Below, one piece after another: positions 58,401 to 64,000 of a DNA stretch of 64,000 nucleotides (the first letter of the stretch is position 1; every line of letters starts with the position of its first letter). The position numbers and the translations under genes were made by a program. Source of the stretch: Megaleporinus macrocephalus (lineage: Eukaryota > Chordata > Actinopteri > Characiformes > Anostomidae); assembly GCA_021613375.1 (NCBI GenBank), contig CM038710.1, positions 32,187,195-32,251,194 on the forward strand. Direction: 5' to 3'. Under the pieces are notes generated by a model. That model had not been told where the DNA came from and searched no databases. It saw only the letters and a program-made list of their open reading frames with translations.

Positions 58401-59616
58401 TCCTTCCTGTGATAGGTGTCCATGTTTGCAGTGCTGTGGGGAGAGAGAGAGGGAGAGTAAGCTGGCATGTGCTCTGTGGGACAGCGCAGGTTTCTGGCAG
58501 CTCCCAGGCTCAGGCGTCAGTAGATGTAAGGCTGAAGAGGCTGGGCACGCGCTCCGGTGCGCACTGCGACAGCTAACCTGGCTGGCTGCACACACAAGAC
58601 AGCTTACATCAGCCCGCTGATCCTGCCAAGTCCGTACCTGAGCCCAGACACCAATCGCATACTGGCACCGCGCATGACAGCCAATTAAAACGCACTCTGA
58701 CAACCCAGACGGGAAGAAAGGGAGGCCGAAGAAAAGAACGGCCTGCAAATGAGACGCTTATTAGACACGGTAAGAAAACAAGCTTAAGTCGGAGTGCTTC
58801 TTAATGAATTCACGCTCCGGGAAACACTTATTATGAGTCGATGGCTTGAATCATTCGTCCATAATTTATAAAGTTGGGCTCAACATCAAAACAATAAAAG
58901 AAAAGCATTATCTTTGTGAGGATATTTTGGCTATTTCCTTCTGTTTAGGCCACCTTTAGCCGTATGTTAGCAGTGATAAAAAATGCAGCAGTGCCCTGTA
59001 GCGACTAAAGGGCAACTATGAGAAAATTGAAACTGCTGGTAAGGTCTCCACATGCAGCAGGCTGTACATTATACATATGTGCTTTCATTTGCTTTCATTA
59101 ATCGACACTCAATCAATTAAGCAGTGTCTCAGTGGATCAGCAGAAGCTAGAGTTCAGCAGTGCTGGCCTTATGCTCCTGCTGGAGCTCTGCGATTTCCAC
59201 TCATCAGCACGCAGCCGTGCACACCAACTCTCTCCACTGAATCTATAGCACTGGCTCATCTATAGTGGCAGAGGAAAGTTTGGATAGCTGCTCAGATTCA
59301 TTTGAGAATTCCTTTTTAAGGTGCAAGGTGTGAACACAGTCGTTCCAAAATTAACTAGTTATCAACGGAATCTGAAGAAGTTACAGTTATTAGGATATGC
59401 CAGACATTTTATCTATCATGTTTCCGAGATATCTACAGTAGTCAGCTTGCAAACCAGCAAGCCTCGGCAACCCTGTCTCGTAAAACCACTTTGCACCTCT
59501 AGAGGTGATAGTGAGTCACCGTAGCCTTGTGCCAGCCATTAGTCCAATATAAGAGGATGAAGAAGTAGCACTGCCCTGACGGTGTGTTCTAACCCTTTGT
59601 TAATCATGTTGAAGGT
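55496..59616. other. Long mostly unique stretch, possible conserved non-coding elements
   Basis: Over 4 kb with no recognised gene. Two repeat-poor patches look like candidate conserved elements: 55,560-55,720 (CATGATAATGAACAG, CCATATGGAGTG) and 58,760-58,870 (CTTCTTAATGAATTCACGCT, CCATAATTTATAAAG). Positions 57,585-57,690 contain phrases of a worn fish repeat (CTATGTAACTTTTAG, GGAGCAATAAGCAAG) without clear ends. The 134-codon minus frame at 58344-58748 spans a GA run and lacks domains. Confidence 0.4.
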
Positions 59617-59624
59617 CCTGCTCC

Positions 59625-60075
59625 CAAGGACGGATTAAGGATAGTCTGGGCCCCTGGGCAAAGAGTAATAGAGATAACCAGGGATAACACCCCCCCACCC
59701 CCCAACCCGCACCCTTGTGAAAATTATGCCCCCCTGTTTCCTAGGACCCCTAGCCAGAAGTCGATGTCAGAGCAGTGCAACAATGCCATGTCCAAATTCA
59801 TAAGGGGCCCAAAAGCATGACTAGGGCCCCCAAAAGCATGGCTAAGGGCCCCAAAAGCATGGCTAGGGGCCCCAAAAGCATGGCTAGGGCCCCCAAAAGG
59901 CCCAGGGGTCAAAGTCCCTAAAAGTAAGAGGATCCTTAAAATAGAGGGCCCTCGAAAATAAAAATATATTGTATCATAAATGTTGATAGGCATCGCAAAA
60001 TGTTTTGGGCGAGGGCACCACCGGGGGCCCCCTGACCTCAAGGGCCTCACTGGCCCGGTCAGTAATCCAGCCGTG
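59625..60075. mobile_element. Non-autonomous hAT element (451 bp)
   Basis: The left end CAAGGACGGATTAAGG and right end GTAATCCAGCCGTG are imperfect inverted repeats of the CAGTGGCGGAT-type hAT ends. The 8-bp target duplication CCTGCTCC is identical on both sides (59617-59624 and 60076-60083). The interior is GGGCCC-rich and includes a small tandem repeat. No transposase. The 108-codon minus frame inside comes from the tandem repeat. Confidence 0.88.
59803..59899 (+). repeat. ~21-bp tandem repeat inside hAT element
   Basis: About four and a half units of GGGCCCCAAAAGCATGGCTA, starting in AAGGGGCCC and ending AAAAGGCCCA. Confidence 0.93.
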
Positions 60076-60083
60076 CCTGCTCC

Positions 60084-60664
60084 CAGTTACATCATTTAAG
60101 TAGAGGCTCTTGGCAGGTGATGATTATCACCATATGCTAAGAGGGGGGCTGCAAGGGGGCCTGCAGGAAGAGGGTTAACCCAGGTTACCTGTGTTTTTCT
60201 CTGTTCTTATGACCAAGTCAGAACATTTCATGTCCACAAAATACAGGAACACAGTTGAGTCTGCTAACCTGTTACACATGCTGATCTTTGGCAGCGAGTA
60301 CGTATGGGTGCTCCTGAGTGCTACTGACAGCACTATGGCTCAGCCAGCTCACCAATGTGCCTCAGTGAGGACGCTCAGATGTCACTCACCTGCCAGGCCA
60401 GAGGCATGATTGATAAAGAAGCCGACAATACCTGTCTAAGGGTATCTCATCCAACACACACGCGAGCGCACACGCACTCAAACACACACTCAAACACACA
60501 CTCTAAAGTCGCTGTCTGAAAGTATCTCATCTCGTCCTGCGGAGAACGGGCACAGAGCTGAGGTCATAACCTCCGCAGAGTTATCTTTTAAACTTTCCCA
60601 GTCTCTGTGTGTTTTTCTCTGGGTGCTGAGTCAGTCGCACAGAAAAGCCCGAACTTGACACATG

Positions 60665-60697
<33 letters not shown>

Positions 60698-60720
60698 ACA
60701 CCACACACACCCTAAAGCCC
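60084..60720. other. Unique sequence with CA-rich patches
   Basis: Short CA and CACGC-type runs lie at 60,456-60,502 and 60,663-60,710. The 72-codon frame at 60191-60409 is unrecognised. Confidence 0.45.
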
Positions 60721-61392
60721 AGACATGACACTTCTCAATCCAAGAAGGGGGAGTTTTACATAAATTGAGAGCATAAGCTGGATAAAAAAGTGCAAAACAA
60801 GATCAAAGTCAAGCAGAAAGGCAAACCCTGTGTCTTTATATTCATGTTGCTTTTTTTTTTTCTTATGAGGAGGAAGAAATCCCACAAACGCTTTGAACCA
60901 TATAAACCAGGGCAGAATTGGTTCCGGGACGCATTTGGGAATTTAAGGAATATATCAGAAATGCAAATAGGCGTGCGAGGAGGCCTTTGAAACACAATCA
61001 GCGCATGTGGAGTTTGGGGAAGAGTGAAGGAGAGAGCCCACCACTATCTGGTTTACTCAGCAGCCCCACATACCCCCTAATCCACTTTAAACCCGGATTG
61101 TGTTCACACTCGGTCCCACTGATGCAAATAGGATTGACCCATTGTGATTCACTTTGTCCAGGCTCCGTGTGTGTCTTGGCTCCAATCACAAATCTTTCTG
61201 GTGGTCTTCCGTCTTCTGGTAATGACCAAGTGGCTTGAGCGCTCCGTGATGTTCTCTCCGTCTCTCGCCTGTGTTGTCCCTCATCGTCTCAGTGTATTCG
61301 CGCCGCTTCTGAAATACATTTTTCATCGGATCGTCATCTCCAAGGACAGTCTCACTAGGTCTTTTTTTCAGATTCTCATTTTCACTCTCGTT

Positions 61393-61398
<6 letters not shown>
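60721..61398. other. Unique sequence, no gene recognised
   Basis: Overlapping frames (66-112 codons) on both strands, none with a domain. The stretch 60,880-61,130 is repeat-poor and could be conserved non-coding. Confidence 0.4.

Positions 61399-61427
<29 letters not shown>
61399..61427 (+). repeat. (TC)n microsatellite
   Basis: About 14 uninterrupted units. Confidence 0.95.
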
Positions 61428-61430
<3 letters not shown>

Positions 61431-63135
61431 GCCCCGGTGCCAGGCCGTAAGGATCTCAGCGAAGCCCACATGGCCAAATTAATCACTTTAAAACAGAGCC
61501 AACAGGAGCTTCGCTAGCACTAATGAGAGATTTGGAGCGCCACACACTAAATCCAACCACCAAAAAAAATAAAGAAATAAAACACCACCACCGAGTAAAC
61601 AGCACCACGGTGGAGCAAGCTACTGCAGGCACCCTGCAGAACCAAAACACATTCATGACATTCAGATGATGAAGAGTGGTGCACACGTCTGCTGCAGGTT
61701 GAATCCATTCCGCAGACAGAAAATACAGCTCATACAGGAATACTCCTGCATCTGCCACATCTGTAGCATACAGTCGCCTCCCACAGACCAACATTTTCTT
61801 GCCTATTCTTTTTAGTAGGAAAAGAACTGAATACATGACTTGGAAGCATCAGAATCAACATGGTATCATCATCGGTAGATGTTTAGATTTGACATACTGA
61901 AAATCAATATTTGTTGATGTATTTATTGGCTGCTAGAAGAGCAGAATGTTTAGTTGATGCTGAGCTAAAATAGCATTTCACTCATATAATTTTGATATAA
62001 TGTATGTTATTTATGTTGACCTTTATGTATTTTATATATTTAGTTCTAAATTATTTTCTCTGTAATGCTTATCCAAGTGGTTCTTGTTCCAAATTCTACA
62101 TTATATAATATAATATATCATATATTTATTGGCATCAGCAACAAATGTACATGAGAAATGATCAAATATCAGCCACAGGTTCTCATGTCAGTGCGTCTCT
62201 ACTTGAAACACAGTGAATAATGAAAGCCAGTGGACAGTTCGTGAATTCCATTAATTCTAGTGACTTGTCTTTGTACAGCTCAGCATGCTTGGAGGCGAAC
62301 GTTAACTTCAATGGGGGTTCCCAAAGACTAGTCGGCTTTACTGCTCGGAGATCTTGCTTTAACCTTGATGTTGCCTGATTACGTAACTATGAATGGCAAT
62401 GTGAACCACACACCTCACACAGGTCACACAGAGGGGACACAATGGTGTGTAGTTTGAGGTTGATTACTCGTATGTTTACTGAATTGCAACGCTCTAGATT
62501 TCTCTCACCAAATCCAACAAATTTGGAAGTTCTGGTCTGTATCTTCTGTACCATGAAGGCTATTAATTTAATCCAGGGCTTGTTGGAAAGGGCACCTTTT
62601 CCCTGACTTTAAAAGGTCATCAGGGATTAGTCAACGCTGAGCCAACTTTAATTACATACCTGCCAACTTTCAAAAATCTGAAGCTGTGCTTCCCCTAGTT
62701 TCCCTTATTCATCCAATTATGTTCCCTTGGACCCCTGATGCCATGGAAGGCTGTGGCATTGTCAGGGATTCATACACTAAGCTGGGAATCTGCACATCTT
62801 GTTCTACTTCTCCAGAACAAGGAATTTGTTACAATTATCAGCTTTTTTTGTGTGTGTGTGTCAAAAAGTTGAATTAAAAAGTTGGATCTGTTTCCTCCTA
62901 AGAGCTGTATTACTTGAGCGCAAAGGTTTTAGTTTCAAATTTAAGTTATATTCACATACTTCAAGTGTTTAAAAATGCCTCCACTATAAGTATGTTTTGA
63001 ATCATATTGTGTATTGTGGTGTGAACATAGAGTAAAATGTAGGAAACAGGGTTTTACATAAAGCTCTGCCACTGAACACCAGTGGAGCACCAGTGGAGAC
63101 CACTGTCCAGCGCTATTGACTAACAGCCAAGACAG
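61428..63135. other. Unique sequence, no gene recognised
   Basis: The 117-codon minus frame at 61483-61836 has no recognisable domain. AT-rich patch at 62,095-62,125. No repeat ends recognised. Confidence 0.45.
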
Positions 63136-63858
63136 CAGGCAGGTCATAAACAGCCACACATCTTTTTCTATAATAGGCACTTACACTGCACCACTAGCCC
63201 ACTAAACAGCACAACACAGCCCAGTAAGCCCATGCAGACAACTTTAGGCTAATAGTCCCCATTTACATGTGTTTAAGTCAATGTTCTGAAGAACCTGTGC
63301 ATTTGGCCATCCATACTCTTGTGCATGCCAACAGTCCTCACATGGTGTTACCACCTCTTGGCCAGCAGTGTCAGAGCAGAGAGACTGAGTACTGCATCCT
63401 CCTCCCCAGCTTGGTGGATCTCCTCACAGCTTGTGACATTGCTCCTCGCGCTACTCGATGCAGTGAAGGCAGCACCGATGCTTCCTCAACCACTCTTCAC
63501 TTTCTCTGCTTCCCAATGTTTCGTGGACACCAGCAAGAGTGCTGCACGTGTCCACTGGAGCCTGAAACGTGGCCACGTACACCACTTCCAGCCTGCACTT
63601 CACTGTCAATCCCACTCCTAACACTTGACAACTTGGTAAAGATGGAGAAGCAGGAAATATTGTGCCTCCAACAAGTGCTCTTCATTGGACATGGCAGCAG
63701 AGAAGACCCAAAGTCAGGTCCTACTGAACGGCTGAGATAACAGGCAGGTCAGGAACAGCCAAACAACAGTAGACACCACCATCCTATCATAACAGCCCCA
63801 CAGAACAGCTCAACATAGCCCAAACACATGTGTACAGCTTTAGGCTAACAGTTTCAAC
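63136..63858 (+). repeat. Diverged direct duplication (~605 bp apart) flanking an ORF
   Basis: CAGGCAGGTCATAAACAGCC through CAACACAGCCCAGTAAGCCC and TTTAGGCTAATAGTCC (63,136-63,260) recurs, diverged, at 63,741-63,858 (CAGGCAGGTCAGGAACAGCC to TTTAGGCTAACAGT). Between them lies GC-richer sequence with a 157-codon open frame at 63,267-63,740, the longest here not made of simple repeats. It has no domain I recognise, and a 100-codon frame overlaps it, so coding is not supported. Confidence 0.6.
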
Positions 63859-64000
63859 TGTTTCCATATTTTAGATCTCTCTTAGTGCAACTGCGGTGCT
63901 TCCCAGCAGCCACTGCTGCACACTATTAAGTAGCAGGACACTACAGTATGTTTTCCTAATGCATCAATAAGAGACCCACATTTAGAAATCTCTTATCATT

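Noticed and set aside
58344..58748. 134-codon minus-strand frame, Cys/Ala/Ser-rich
   Set aside because: Spans a GA run and overlaps plus-strand frames; no domain or exon boundaries.
61483..61836. 117-codon minus-strand frame
   Set aside because: Some hydrophobic content but no family match and no splice or start support.

Overview
The window looks like non-coding DNA from a ray-finned fish, probably an otophysan teleost. The evidence is a dense mix of teleost-style repeats: tRNA-derived SINEs, L2-like LINE tails, non-autonomous hAT and Tc1 elements, very long dinucleotide tracts and many minisatellites. The taxon call rests on recognising repeat families, not on a gene. There are no bacterial-style genes, operons, CRISPR arrays or viral genomes. 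Nearly every open frame of 60-640 codons is either a read-through of simple repeats or chance.

Layout. 1-14 kb: mostly AT-rich unique sequence with SINE fragments, two copies of a Tc1 deletion derivative (6.8 and 12.8 kb, the second nested in a LINE tail), a hAT MITE at 10.3 kb and a (TA)n tract at 5.0 kb. 14.8-21.4 kb: three large tandem arrays (11-bp, ~127-bp pyrimidine and ~37-bp units). 22-35 kb: two more hAT elements, L2-like fragments, a reverse-strand LINE with a recognisable reverse-transcriptase motif, and SINEs. 35.8-38.4 kb: a CA-rich minisatellite and pyrimidine tracts. 39-44 kb: a 5'-truncated LINE, a Tc1 transposase relic, a SINE and a ~170-bp (CT)n(TA)n tract. 44.4-51.2 kb: purine (GA) arrays with long-range repeat structure. 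51-64 kb: mostly unique sequence with several MITEs and a hAT element at 59.6 kb.

Two places might belong to cellular genes. At 41,644-41,753 on the minus strand there is a short exon-like block: splice acceptor, ATG, a 36-codon frame encoding a textbook signal peptide, splice donor. At 51,340-51,600 there is a CpG-rich patch with a strong Kozak-context ATG on the plus strand. I recognise neither protein. If the first is real, much of the window to its left would be intron of a minus-strand gene for a secreted or membrane protein.

I did not find a convincing new biological system. The points most worth checking are the signal-peptide exon, a four-copy unclassified dispersed repeat, the hAT insertions with perfect 8-bp target duplications, the matched pair of Tc1 deletion derivatives, and the higher-order structure of the purine and pyrimidine arrays. 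Element boundaries were set by eye from terminal repeats and are approximate except where a target-site duplication is stated.
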